Positions 8,214-15,790 of a stretch of 18,650 nucleotides of DNA are shown piece by piece. Position 1 is the first letter of the stretch. Every line of letters begins with the position of its first letter. The notes below the pieces were generated by a model. The model was not told the origin of the DNA. It was given only the letters and a program-made list of their open reading frames with translations, and did not search any database. The translations under genes and the position numbers were made by a program. The DNA lies in the NCBI GenBank assembly GCA_900545655.1, contig UQZY01000035.1:1-18650 (forward strand), read 5' to 3'. Origin of the DNA: an uncultured Oscillospiraceae bacterium (GTDB lineage Bacteria; Bacillota; Clostridia; Oscillospirales; Acutalibacteraceae).

Positions 8214-9498
8214 AAAATTGTTCGGAAAAATAAAAGGCAGCCGTGTTATAGGAAACGCCTCGTGGATGGTCGGTGAGCAGATGGTACAGATGCTCATGTC
8301 ATTCATTATAGGAATGATAAGCGTACGTTATCTCGGACCGTCAAACTACGGCTTGTTGCAGTATTGTGCTGCGTATATGACCTTCTTTACCTCGATTGCA
8401 CTTTTGGGTCTTGAGGCAATAGTTGTAAAGGAACTTGTTTCTCACCCCGAAAAGGAACAGGAAATTATCGGCAGTGCTATACTTATGAGACTTATTGCCG
8501 GTACACTTTCTATAGGTTGTATCCTCCTGATTCTTTATTTCTTTGACGATGCAGATCCTCTTATAATGAAGGTTGGATTTTTGCAGTCGCTTTTGCTTGT
8601 TTTCAGGGCCTTTGAGATATTTGATTTTTGGTTTCAGTCTAAGCTGCAGTCAAAATACGCTTCTATTCTAAAGAGTATTTCTTATGTCCTCGTTGCAGGA
8701 TACAAAATATTTATACTGGCGACGGGTAAAACCATAGAATGGTTTGCTTTTTCACAGAGCCTTGATTTTCTTATAATTGCAATTCTTCTGACAATTGCGT
8801 ATAAAGCAAAGGGAGGAAAAAGGCTGACATTTTCCTTTGATATGTCAAAAATTCTTCTGTCACAGAGTTATCACTTTATAATTTCAAGTCTTATTATAAC
8901 GGTGTATGCTCAGATAGACAGAGTAATGATAAAGCACTTTATTGACGACACACAGACGGGACTTTATTCGGCTGCGGTCATGATTTGTTCTTACTGGGCG
9001 CTGGTTCCCACCGCAATAATCAATTCCACACGCCCAGTTATAATGGAACTCAAAAAAGACGGCAATGAAGTGATGTATAAAAGACGTTTAAAGCAACTCT
9101 ATGCATTGCTTATTTGGCTGGATATTCTTGTTTCGCTTATCATTTCTGTTTTTGCAAAGCCCATTATGTTCATTGTTTACGGGGAAGCATATCTTCCCGC
9201 GGCAGGGGCTTTGGCTATTTCCATATGGTATACAACCTTTTCGGTGCTGGGAGTTGCAAGAGGCAATTGGCTTGTATGTGAGGGGAAGAATAAGTACGCC
9301 AAGTGGTTTGTGCTGTTCGGCGCAATAGCCAATGTGATTTTAAACTGGGCCCTTATTCCGCACATGGGCATAGAGGGCGCTGCAGTTGCGACGCTGATAA
9401 CGCAGATTGTTGTTTGCTTTGTGTCTCCTATGTGCTTTAAGGATACGCGCGAGAATGCAAAGGATATGATAGAAGCACTGGTGTTCAAGTTTAATTAG
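8206..9498 (+). CDS. Polysaccharide flippase, Wzx-like (second)
   Basis: This 430 aa membrane protein of the Polysacc_synt/MOP flippase type has about 12 predicted helices. The N-terminus has WMVGEQMVQMLMSFIIGMIS then RYLGPSNYGLLQYCAAY, the classic first-helix and YG motif of Wzx/RfbX proteins, and the middle carries AQIDRVMIKHF. It should flip a lipid-linked repeat unit. An open frame extends back to 8080, but I chose ATG at 8206. It overlaps the stop of the preceding fusion gene by 8 bases, has GGTGAG upstream, and gives the basic N-terminus MVKKLFGKIKG expected of this family; the extra 42 residues would only be out-of-frame translation of the previous gene. It starts the string of glycosyltransferases, so it is the better candidate exporter for their product. 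Confidence 0.87.
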   Translation: MVKKLFGKIKGSRVIGNASWMVGEQMVQMLMSFIIGMISVRYLGPSNYGLLQYCAAYMTFFTSIALLGLEAIVVKELVSHPEKEQEIIGSAILMRLIAGTLSIGCILLILYFFDDADPLIMKVGFLQSLLLVFRAFEIFDFWFQSKLQSKYASILKSISYVLVAGYKIFILATGKTIEWFAFSQSLDFLIIAILLTIAYKAKGGKRLTFSFDMSKILLSQSYHFIISSLIITVYAQIDRVMIKHFIDDTQTGLYSAAVMICSYWALVPTAIINSTRPVIMELKKDGNEVMYKRRLKQLYALLIWLDILVSLIISVFAKPIMFIVYGEAYLPAAGALAISIWYTTFSVLGVARGNWLVCEGKNKYAKWFVLFGAIANVILNWALIPHMGIEGAAVATLITQIVVCFVSPMCFKDTRENAKDMIEALVFKFN

Positions 9499-9521
9499 GA
9501 TTTTATTCAGGAGGGCTTATC

Positions 9522-10583
9522 TTGAAAAATGAACCGCTTGTTTCAATAATAATGCCTGTTTACGGTGTGGAGGATTATGTCGGACACGCCATAGAAAGCA
9601 TACAGGCACAGACATACAAAAATATTGAGTTTTTCTGTGTGGATGACGGAACAAAGGACAGAAGTGGAATCATCTGCGACGAGTATGCAAAAGAGGATTC
9701 CAGAATAATTGTAATACACAAGGAAAACGGTGGGGCACCGTCCGCAAGAAACGTTGCAATTGACAGGGCTCGGGGAAAGTATCTGTATTTTCTCGATTCC
9801 GATGACTGGGCAGAGCCGACCATGCTTGAGGACATGGTGAAAATTGCCGAGGAAAACAAGCTTGAGCTTGTTGTATCGGGCTTTTACATCGACACGTATT
9901 ATACCGATACCGAAAAATTTACACAGGAGAAGTATTGCGAGGACAGGATATATGCTTCACAGAAAGAATTTCGTGAGGATTCCTACAGGCTTTTTGATGA
10001 AAATCTCCTCTACACTCCGTGGAATAAGCTCTACAGCACAGAGTATATAAAGAACAACAATCTTTATTTTCCGCAGACCTTCTGGGACGATTTCCCCTTT
10101 AACCTAAGTGTTGTGAAGGATGTTGAGCGTGTAGGCGTTACCTCAAAAAAATATTATCATTTCATACGCAAGCGCGCCGAATCCGAGACCGCAAAATACC
10201 GTGCGGATATGTATGAAAAGCGCGAGGAAGAAGCGGATTGGATGGAAAGCCTCTACAAATATTGGGGTGTTTCGTCAAGAGAAATCACGGAATTTCTTTC
10301 GAGAAGGTATATCGAGCGTATAATAGGCTGTATTGAAAATGTGACAAACAAAAACTGTTCACTTTCGACACGTGAAAAAAAGGCAGAAATAAGAAAAATT
10401 ATTCGAACCAAACGTGTTCGCAGGTCACTCAGAAGGGCAAAGCCTAATTCAAGGTATATGAAGATAATGCTTGTTCCCATAAAAATGCGCTCTGTTTCTC
10501 TGACTTATCTTGAGGGCAAGGTTATCTCTTTTGTAAAGAGACATTCGACAAAGGTGTTTGCGGAGCTCAAAGCAGGTAGATGA
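9522..10583 (+). CDS. Glycosyltransferase family 2 (first)
   Basis: This 353 aa protein has an N-terminal GT-A domain (about 1-220). Visible marks are VSIIMPVYGVEDYV, the nucleotide-binding VDDGTKDRSG (DDG at 41-43), NGGAPSARN, and the metal-binding DSDD at 92-95. It would transfer a sugar from a nucleotide-sugar to the growing lipid-linked repeat on the cytoplasmic face of the membrane; donor and acceptor are unknown. The C-terminal third is rich in Arg/Lys (region 280-353) and may bind membrane. The TTG start at 9522 is supported by AGGAGGG six bases upstream; the next Met is residue 11, inside the first conserved strand, so no later start would keep the domain. The stop overlaps nothing, but the next gene begins one base later. 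Confidence 0.88.
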   Translation: MKNEPLVSIIMPVYGVEDYVGHAIESIQAQTYKNIEFFCVDDGTKDRSGIICDEYAKEDSRIIVIHKENGGAPSARNVAIDRARGKYLYFLDSDDWAEPTMLEDMVKIAEENKLELVVSGFYIDTYYTDTEKFTQEKYCEDRIYASQKEFREDSYRLFDENLLYTPWNKLYSTEYIKNNNLYFPQTFWDDFPFNLSVVKDVERVGVTSKKYYHFIRKRAESETAKYRADMYEKREEEADWMESLYKYWGVSSREITEFLSRRYIERIIGCIENVTNKNCSLSTREKKAEIRKIIRTKRVRRSLRRAKPNSRYMKIMLVPIKMRSVSLTYLEGKVISFVKRHSTKVFAELKAGR

Positions 10584-10584
10584 C

Positions 10585-11694
10585 ATGAAAAAGGTTCTTA
10601 TCGGGTATATTCTCAACGGAAAATCCGGGGGCGTTGACAGATATTTAATGAATGTGCGTCAGGGGCTCTCGGGAGATGTTCGGATTGATTTTCTGACGAC
10701 TCACAGGTCGGCTGAGCTTGAAAACACGCTTTCAAAAAGCGGCTCACGTCTTTTTGAAGTCCCGAGAGCAACGCGCCCGGTTGAGCACTACAGGGCTGTA
10801 AAGAGAATTATCGATGAAAACAAATACGATGCGGTTTACTTCAACATCTCAACCGGGCTTATGTTTCCGGGAGTGCTAGCGGCGAAAAAAGCCGGTGCAC
10901 AAAGGATAGTTGTGCACAGCCATGCGGCGGGAACTGATTCTGCCGGCGGACTTAAGAAAAGCATCGCCATGCTTCTCCACCGTATAGGCAGAATTGTTAT
11001 CTCCCGCAGCGCAACAGATTTTTTCGCCTGCAGCGAGGCTGCCGGAAACTGGATGTTTACGAAGCAGATTATAGATTCTGGTAAATTTTCGCTTGTGAAT
11101 AATGCAATCCGGGTGGAAAATTTCGTCTATGACGAGGACGCGAGAAAAAAGACCAGAGAGGCTCTCGGTATTCCCGATTCTGCGCTGGTCCTCGGTCATG
11201 TCGGAAATTTTCTGTATGCAAAAAATCACGACTTTCTCATAGATGTATTTGCGGCTTACCATGAAAGGCACCCGGATTCGCGTCTCATCATGGTAGGCGA
11301 CGGTCCGCTTCGTGACGGAATAGAAAAGAAGGTTTACAGGCTGGGACTTTCAAAGAATACTGTTTTTATTGGTGAGTGTGAAAGCACTGCACCGTATCTT
11401 CAGGCGATGGATATTTTTCTTATGCCGTCACACTTTGAGGGCTTCGGTATCGCTGTGGTTGAAGCGCAATGTACGGGTCTTCCGTGTATTCTCAGTGACA
11501 GCATTCCGAAATCGGTTGACCTTACGTCATTAAACAGTTTTCTTCCGACTGACAGTCCGATTTGTTGGGTTGATGCAATTGATAAGGCCCAAAATTATAA
11601 ACGCAGGGATTATACGGAGTTGGTTGCCCAAAAAGGTTTTTCGCTTTCGACCGTGGATTTTGACAAAATTGTATTCGGAGGTAGTTATGCCTAA
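10585..11694 (+). CDS. Glycosyltransferase family 4 (GT-B fold)
   Basis: This 369 aa enzyme has an N-terminal acceptor domain (IGYILNGKSGGVDRY glycine loop at 6-20, HSHAAG at about 111-116) and a C-terminal donor domain (GHVGNFLYAKNH, MVGDGPLRD). The retaining GT4 signature FEGFGIAVVEAQ holds the E-x7-E pair Glu285 and Glu293. It would add a sugar with retention of configuration during repeat-unit assembly at the membrane. The start at 10585 (MKKVLIGY) is chosen over an in-frame ATG at 10558, because that earlier start would overlap the GT2 gene by 26 bases and add nine poorly fitting residues; AGGT precedes 10585. The last 8 bases overlap the start of the next GT2 gene, so the two are coupled. 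The C-terminal stretch after 310 looks shorter than some relatives but keeps the fold's closing helix. Confidence 0.88.
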   Translation: MKKVLIGYILNGKSGGVDRYLMNVRQGLSGDVRIDFLTTHRSAELENTLSKSGSRLFEVPRATRPVEHYRAVKRIIDENKYDAVYFNISTGLMFPGVLAAKKAGAQRIVVHSHAAGTDSAGGLKKSIAMLLHRIGRIVISRSATDFFACSEAAGNWMFTKQIIDSGKFSLVNNAIRVENFVYDEDARKKTREALGIPDSALVLGHVGNFLYAKNHDFLIDVFAAYHERHPDSRLIMVGDGPLRDGIEKKVYRLGLSKNTVFIGECESTAPYLQAMDIFLMPSHFEGFGIAVVEAQCTGLPCILSDSIPKSVDLTSLNSFLPTDSPICWVDAIDKAQNYKRRDYTELVAQKGFSLSTVDFDKIVFGGSYA

Positions 11695-12667
11695 GGTGAG
11701 TATCATAGTTCCCGTATATAAAGTTGAGGATTACCTGCAAAGGTGTATCGACTCAATACTTTCTCAGACGGAGCAGGATATTGAGCTTATACTTGTGGAT
11801 GACGGATCGCCGGATTTGTGCCCTGAAATATGTGATAAAAATGCGGAAAAAGATTCTCGCATAAAAGTGATACACAAGGAAAATGAGGGACAGGGTGAGG
11901 CACGTCGCAGGGGAGTAGAACTTGCAGCATCCGAGTATATTCTTTTTGCGGATTCTGATGATTATATCGAAAAGGATACAGTTGAAAAGGTTTTGTCCGT
12001 TGCAGTCCGCGAAGATGCCGACCTTGTTATGTTCGGGTTTTCAGCGGCGGACTGTAAAGGCAATGAACTTTACAGCGTAAAGTTTGAGGATATGAGTTCC
12101 GTATCGCTCGAACAAAAGCCGGAATTACTGCTATTACCGGTTGCGTTCTGGAATAAGATGTTTAAAAAATCTCTGCTTGACGGTGTGCCCTTTCCAAAGG
12201 ACGGTTGGCATGAAGATCTGAGACTCGTTCCCTCTCTGTATCTTAAGTGTAAGAGGATATCCTTTTGCGGCGGAAAACCGTTTTATCATTACTTTGCAAC
12301 CCGTCCGGGCTCGTCGATGCATAATAAAGACGCGCTTCTTGTGTGCGAAAAAAGAATCTTTGCGGTAAACAGCGTGGTTGAGAGCTTCAGGTCACTTGGT
12401 GTATACGATACGTACAGAGATGAGCTTGAATTCATATACATCGACCATGGGCTTATTACACCCGCGAGGGAAATAGCACATATAAGAGGGCGTGACAGCA
12501 TTCCATCTCTCAAAAGCCTCCGAAAAAATATTTCGGAGATTTTTCCCGATTATAAACATAACAAATATATCTCACGCCTCGGAAGAAGCGAAAAAATAAT
12601 TTTCGGGCTTCTTAACATGAGGATGTTCCGCTTGTTTACATTGATAGCACGAATAAAAGAAGGATAG
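11687..12667 (+). CDS. Glycosyltransferase family 2 (second)
   Basis: This 326 aa GT-A enzyme begins MPKVSIIVPVYKVEDYLQRC. It carries VDDGSPD (DDG 38-40), HKENEGQGEARRRG and the metal-binding DSDD at 89-92, then an NKMFKK element near residue 150 typical of family 2 enzymes of capsule loci. Its donor and acceptor are unknown. The start at 11687 is preferred to an ATG 39 codons upstream: it has GGAGG at 11677-11681 just before it and keeps only an 8-base overlap with the GT4 stop. The upstream extension is out-of-frame GT4 sequence and not family-like. A perfect hairpin followed by a T run lies inside the gene near its 3' end (12518-12544), described separately. Confidence 0.88.
   Translation: MPKVSIIVPVYKVEDYLQRCIDSILSQTEQDIELILVDDGSPDLCPEICDKNAEKDSRIKVIHKENEGQGEARRRGVELAASEYILFADSDDYIEKDTVEKVLSVAVREDADLVMFGFSAADCKGNELYSVKFEDMSSVSLEQKPELLLLPVAFWNKMFKKSLLDGVPFPKDGWHEDLRLVPSLYLKCKRISFCGGKPFYHYFATRPGSSMHNKDALLVCEKRIFAVNSVVESFRSLGVYDTYRDELEFIYIDHGLITPAREIAHIRGRDSIPSLKSLRKNISEIFPDYKHNKYISRLGRSEKIIFGLLNMRMFRLFTLIARIKEG
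12518..12544 (+). terminator. Terminator-like hairpin inside the second GT2 gene
   Basis: CTCCGAAA (12518-12525) pairs perfectly with TTTCGGAG (12531-12538) across a 5-base loop, and five T bases follow at 12540-12544. By shape this is a Rho-independent terminator or a partial attenuator, but it lies within coding sequence, about 120 bases before the stop of the gene. Translating ribosomes would normally prevent it folding, so it would matter only when translation is slow or uncoupled. The stem is short (8 bp, 4 GC pairs), so activity is uncertain. Confidence 0.35.
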
Positions 12668-12668
12668 G

Positions 12669-13754
12669 ATGTTTATTTTGAAAAGGCCGTTTTTTTCTGT
12701 TGTAATGCCGATGTACGGCGTAGAAAAGTATATCGAGGATGCGGTAAACAGTATTTTATCTCAAACCTTTGATGATTTTGAGATAATATTGGTTGACGAT
12801 GCATCCCCTGACCGCTGCGGTGAAATTGCCGAAGAGCTTGTATGTAAACACGGCAGTATCCGTGTGATTCACCATGAAAAAAATATGGGTCTTTCCATGG
12901 CACGGAACTCCGGACTTTCGGCAGCAACAGGCAGATATATTTTTTTTATGGACCCTGATGATACCGTCGAAAATACACTTTTTGAACAGATAAAAAATTC
13001 ACTCGACAGGAATCCTGCCGAGGTGGTTGTGTTCGGTATGGTGGAGGAGTATTTAAACGCTGAGGGTGAACTGAAAAAAAGTGTCCCTGTTTCCTACGGA
13101 AAGGAGCTTTTCTTTTCTCAGGAAGACTTACAAAAGCTTAGACAAGAGGTCATAAGTCTTGAGAAAAAAACCTTTTACGGATATGCGTGGAATAAGGTTT
13201 ACAGTCTTGATTATCTGAGAAAAATCGACGCAGAATTTGAAGTTGTGACGCTTATAGAGGACATTATGTTCAATATATCCGTTTTTAACGACCTTAAAAC
13301 TCTCAATATCCTGAACACTACGCCCTATCATTATATGAAGCGTACCTCCGGAAGTCTTACTAATAAATTCGTACCGGAATACTTTGAACTTCATAAGAGA
13401 AGGGTATATGAGATATACAACCAGTATGAACGCTGGGAGGCCCTCACAGACAGTGTGAAAAATATACTTGCAAATATCTTTGTAAGATACATCTTTTCGG
13501 CGCTGCAGCGCAATTGCGATAAACGTTCCGGAATGAATTTTTACGGCCGTTACAGTTGGGTGCGCAGTCTTTACAAGGATGATTTATTCTGTGAGTTGAT
13601 TCCGTATGCAAGGTCGGACAACAGGCTTCTCAAAGTCATGGTAAAACTGCTTAAGGGCAGACATACGATACTGCTTATGATTACGGGAAAGTTTATTTTT
13701 TACGTAAAAAATAAAATGCCGTTATTCTTTTCATGCATTAAACAGAACAGATAA
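12669..13754 (+). CDS. Glycosyltransferase family 2 (third)
   Basis: This 361 aa GT-A enzyme carries FFSVVMPMYGVEKYI, the nucleotide-binding VDDASPD (DD at 43-44) and the metal-binding motif DPDD at 95-98, where the two other family 2 enzymes here have DSDD. NMGLSMARNSG lies between them and a helical C-terminal region follows. It should add a further sugar to the repeat unit; specificity is unknown. The ATG at 12669 sits one base after the stop of the previous gene, with GAAGG at 12659-12663 as ribosome site. A TTG three codons later is an alternative with little effect. The last 60 residues are basic and hydrophobic (RHTILLMITGKFIFYVKN), consistent with a membrane-associated end. It is the last intact glycan gene before the broken acyltransferase. 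Confidence 0.87.
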   Translation: MFILKRPFFSVVMPMYGVEKYIEDAVNSILSQTFDDFEIILVDDASPDRCGEIAEELVCKHGSIRVIHHEKNMGLSMARNSGLSAATGRYIFFMDPDDTVENTLFEQIKNSLDRNPAEVVVFGMVEEYLNAEGELKKSVPVSYGKELFFSQEDLQKLRQEVISLEKKTFYGYAWNKVYSLDYLRKIDAEFEVVTLIEDIMFNISVFNDLKTLNILNTTPYHYMKRTSGSLTNKFVPEYFELHKRRVYEIYNQYERWEALTDSVKNILANIFVRYIFSALQRNCDKRSGMNFYGRYSWVRSLYKDDLFCELIPYARSDNRLLKVMVKLLKGRHTILLMITGKFIFYVKNKMPLFFSCIKQNR

Positions 13755-13831
13755 TGGCTCTGTCGCCGGCTTTGGCGGTAATGGATGAATCAGATTGAAT
13801 TTTTGAGAATTCGCAGGAGAGCAATAGTTTT

Positions 13832-14890
13832 ATGAAAACATACAGCAACATAGATTTATTTAAGTTTATAGCTGCAATTTTTGTTGTTGCCATACATACG
13901 GACCCGCTTGCAAACTGAAAAGGAGAGTTTTTTTACTATCCTCTGAACATGCTTTTTTTGACGGCGGTTCCGTTTTTCTTTTTGTCCACAGGCTTTCTCA
14001 TAGGGAAGAAGTGCTTTGCAGGTGATGCCGTCATTTTGTCTGATGAAGGCAGGATTTCTTACCTTAAAGGCTATCTTTTGAAGATGATAAAGCTGTATCT
14101 CATATGGACGGCCGTATATATGCCGCTTACAGTAAAATCGTATATTGATTGGGGCTACTCACTGCGCTATGCCGTAAAAGATTTTTTTACCGGCTTGATT
14201 TTTATAGGACAGCACTATAACTCATGGATACTGTGGTATATACTCTCTACCGTATATACAGTCACGCTTATAATTATTATGGCAAAAAAGAAATACAGTA
14301 CGGAAGTCATTTTTGCTGTCGGTTTTGCTTTTTACCTCATAAGTATCGGTGCGGATTGGATTGTAAACGAAGAACACACTTCTGCTGTTTTACTGTTTTT
14401 TGAAAGAATAATCGGTGAAACGGTTGAGAACGGACGAATTTTCAGAGGCTTTCTTTATATACCTATGGGTATATACATATCAAAGCATGAGGAAGAAGCA
14501 AACGCGCCTGTTTTGGCATTGGTTTCGATTGCGGCATTTGTTACGGGTTCAGTGTTTTATGAGAATATGATTGTGATGAGATTTATACTTCCGGTCCTTA
14601 TGTTTTGCTTTTTCCAATTGCTTTTGAAGGTGAGATTTGATCATCCTGAAATCGCAAAATTCCTTCGCAGAAACAGTACGGTTATATATTTTATTCACCT
14701 GTGGGTGTGGTCGGTGTATTATTATATCGTCTATGGAAAAAAGACTCACGGATTTTATGTCTTTCTGTTTACCGCGCTTATAACCCTTGTGATTTCGATG
14801 ACCTATGTATGCTTAAGATATTATTTATTGCCGAAGTTGAAGAGTCGCAGATGTGAAAACGAAAGTACGACAGGTGAGGATAATCATTGA
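13832..14890 (+). pseudogene. Acyltransferase family 3 (membrane O-acyltransferase), interrupted by an in-frame TGA
   Basis: From ATG 13832 the frame reads MKTYSNIDLFKFIAAIFVVA then IHTDPLAN, which is the start of acyltransferase-3 proteins including the catalytic His (about 22). It then meets TGA at 13916-13918 and stays open in the same frame to 14890. Reading through gives about 352 residues, the normal family length, with roughly ten membrane helices (for example MLFLTAVPFFFLSTGFLIG and YFIHLWVWSVYYYIVYG). The intact protein would O-acetylate or acylate the surface glycan. A CAGGAGAG site precedes the start by 11 bases. The TGA is most simply a nonsense change (for example from TGG) or a base-call error. 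Restart at ATG 13949 would lose the first helix and the catalytic His, and that ATG has no close ribosome site, so function from it is unlikely. TGA appears to be a normal stop elsewhere (10581-10583). Confidence 0.82.
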
Positions 14891-14922
14891 GCACCTGTTA
14901 AAGAGTGCTTTCTCACAAAATT

Positions 14923-14968
14923 TTGTTCATAATTTCATCTTGTTCATATTTACACTTGTTCATATTTA
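14923..14968 (+). repeat. Three direct repeats of TTGTTCATA at 16-17 base spacing
   Basis: TTGTTCATA occurs at 14923, 14940 and 14956. The last two extend to a 13-base identical unit, TTGTTCATATTTA (14940-14952 and 14956-14968), with a 16-base period. The third copy overlaps the left arm of the terminator hairpin at 14952-14968. The arrangement could be an operator series for a DNA-binding regulator or a chance product of AT-rich sequence; I cannot tell which. Confidence 0.6.
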
Positions 14969-15003
14969 TGGTTAAATATTAACAAGTGTATTTTTTGTTT
15001 TTA
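14952..15003 (+). terminator. Strong bipartite Rho-independent terminator
   Basis: ACACTTGTT (14952-14960) pairs with AACAAGTGT (14981-14989). After one C/T mismatch, ATATTTA (14962-14968) pairs with TAAATAT (14973-14979) over the loop TGGT. The stem is followed by A and two runs of six T bases (14991-14996 and 14998-15003). It sits after the acyltransferase gene and before the regulator gene, so it marks the end of the polysaccharide transcript. It is nearly symmetrical but has no matching T run on the other strand. Confidence 0.85.
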
Positions 15004-15019
15004 CAACTAAAAAAATATT

Positions 15020-15049
15020 TTGCAAAACCTGTTGTTTAAAGATTATTTT
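15020..15049 (+). promoter_or_regulatory. Candidate promoter for the response regulator operon
   Basis: Downstream of the terminator, TTGCAA (15020-15025) is followed after 18 bases by TATTTT (15044-15049), a weak sigma-A-like -35/-10 pair. A TATTAT at 15063-15068 is another possible -10 but has no good -35. The regulator ATG lies about 45 bases beyond, with AAGGGG at 15081-15086. The region is strongly AT-rich, so chance matches are likely. Confidence 0.3.
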
Positions 15050-15095
15050 AAGAAAATCTGACTATTATCTAGTTGATTGAAAGGGGAAAAAGCAA

Positions 15096-15785
15096 ATGGC
15101 TTTGGGAAAAATTCTGGTAGTTGATGACGACACCAACATCTGTGAGCTTCTCAGACTTTATATGGAAAAGGACGGGTACAGCGTATCCATTGCAAATGAC
15201 GGTGAAACGGCAGTTAAGGCTTTTTCGGAGGTTCAGCCGGATATCGTTCTTCTTGATATCATGCTTCCTAAGATGGACGGATGGCAGGTTTGCAGGGAAA
15301 TACGCAAGACCTCGGACAAGCCGATAATCATGGTTACGGCAAAGGGAGAGACCTTTGACAAGGTTCTTGGCCTTGAACTCGGTGCTGATGATTATGTTGT
15401 AAAACCGTTTGACACCAAGGAAATCATGGCGAGAATCAAAGCGGTTCTCCGCCGTACATCCGTAGCAACCGAGGAAGAATCAAAGCAGGTTGATTATGAA
15501 GACCTTTCGATAAATCTCACAAACTATGAGATGAAGGTAAAGGGAGAGGTTATAAATACTCCGCCCAAGGAGCTCGAGCTCATCTATCATCTTGCAAGTA
15601 ATCCCAACCGTGTTTTCACACGTGATCAGCTTCTTGACGAGGTGTGGGGCTTTGATTATTACGGGGACTCACGTACGGTTGACGTTCACGTTAAGCGTCT
15701 TCGTGAAAAGCTTGAGGGTGTTTCCGATAAGTGGGCGCTTAAGACCGTATGGGGCGTCGGATACAAGTTTGAGACAAAGGATTAA
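15096..15785 (+). CDS. OmpR/PhoB-family response regulator
   Basis: This 229 aa two-domain regulator has a receiver (about 1-120) with acidic residues Asp11/Asp12, phospho-acceptor Asp54 (VLLDIMLP), the switch Thr81 (MVTAKGE) and Lys103 (VVKPFD). A PhoB-type winged helix follows (about 130-226) with FTRDQLLDEVWGFDYYGDSR and RTVDVHVKRLREKLE. Phosphorylation by the adjacent kinase should promote dimerisation and binding to direct-repeat operators. Start and length are standard, with AAGGGG nine bases before the ATG. The kinase gene starts 5 bases after the stop. The terminator upstream makes this the first gene of its own unit. The class resembles clostridial PhoP/YycF regulators, but a specific orthologue is not assigned. 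Confidence 0.95.
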   Translation: MALGKILVVDDDTNICELLRLYMEKDGYSVSIANDGETAVKAFSEVQPDIVLLDIMLPKMDGWQVCREIRKTSDKPIIMVTAKGETFDKVLGLELGADDYVVKPFDTKEIMARIKAVLRRTSVATEEESKQVDYEDLSINLTNYEMKVKGEVINTPPKELELIYHLASNPNRVFTRDQLLDEVWGFDYYGDSRTVDVHVKRLREKLEGVSDKWALKTVWGVGYKFETKD

Positions 15786-15790
15786 CTGAT

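Noticed and set aside
13755..13831. Hairpin around GTCGCC/GGCGGT between the third GT2 and the acyltransferase
   Set aside because: It needs two G-T pairs and lacks a following T run, so I do not call a terminator here. No promoter with good boxes is visible in this gap either.
13916..13918. TGA read as a sense codon (alternative genetic code or selenocysteine)
   Set aside because: Genes here end at TGA elsewhere (10581-10583 and 14888-14890), TGG is used normally, and no selenocysteine-like hairpin is apparent after the TGA. A simple nonsense change or error is more likely.
14890..14909. AGCAC/GTGCT hairpin just after the acyltransferase stop as a terminator
   Set aside because: The stem is only 5 bp with a 10-base loop and has no T run, and the much stronger hairpin lies 50 bases further on.
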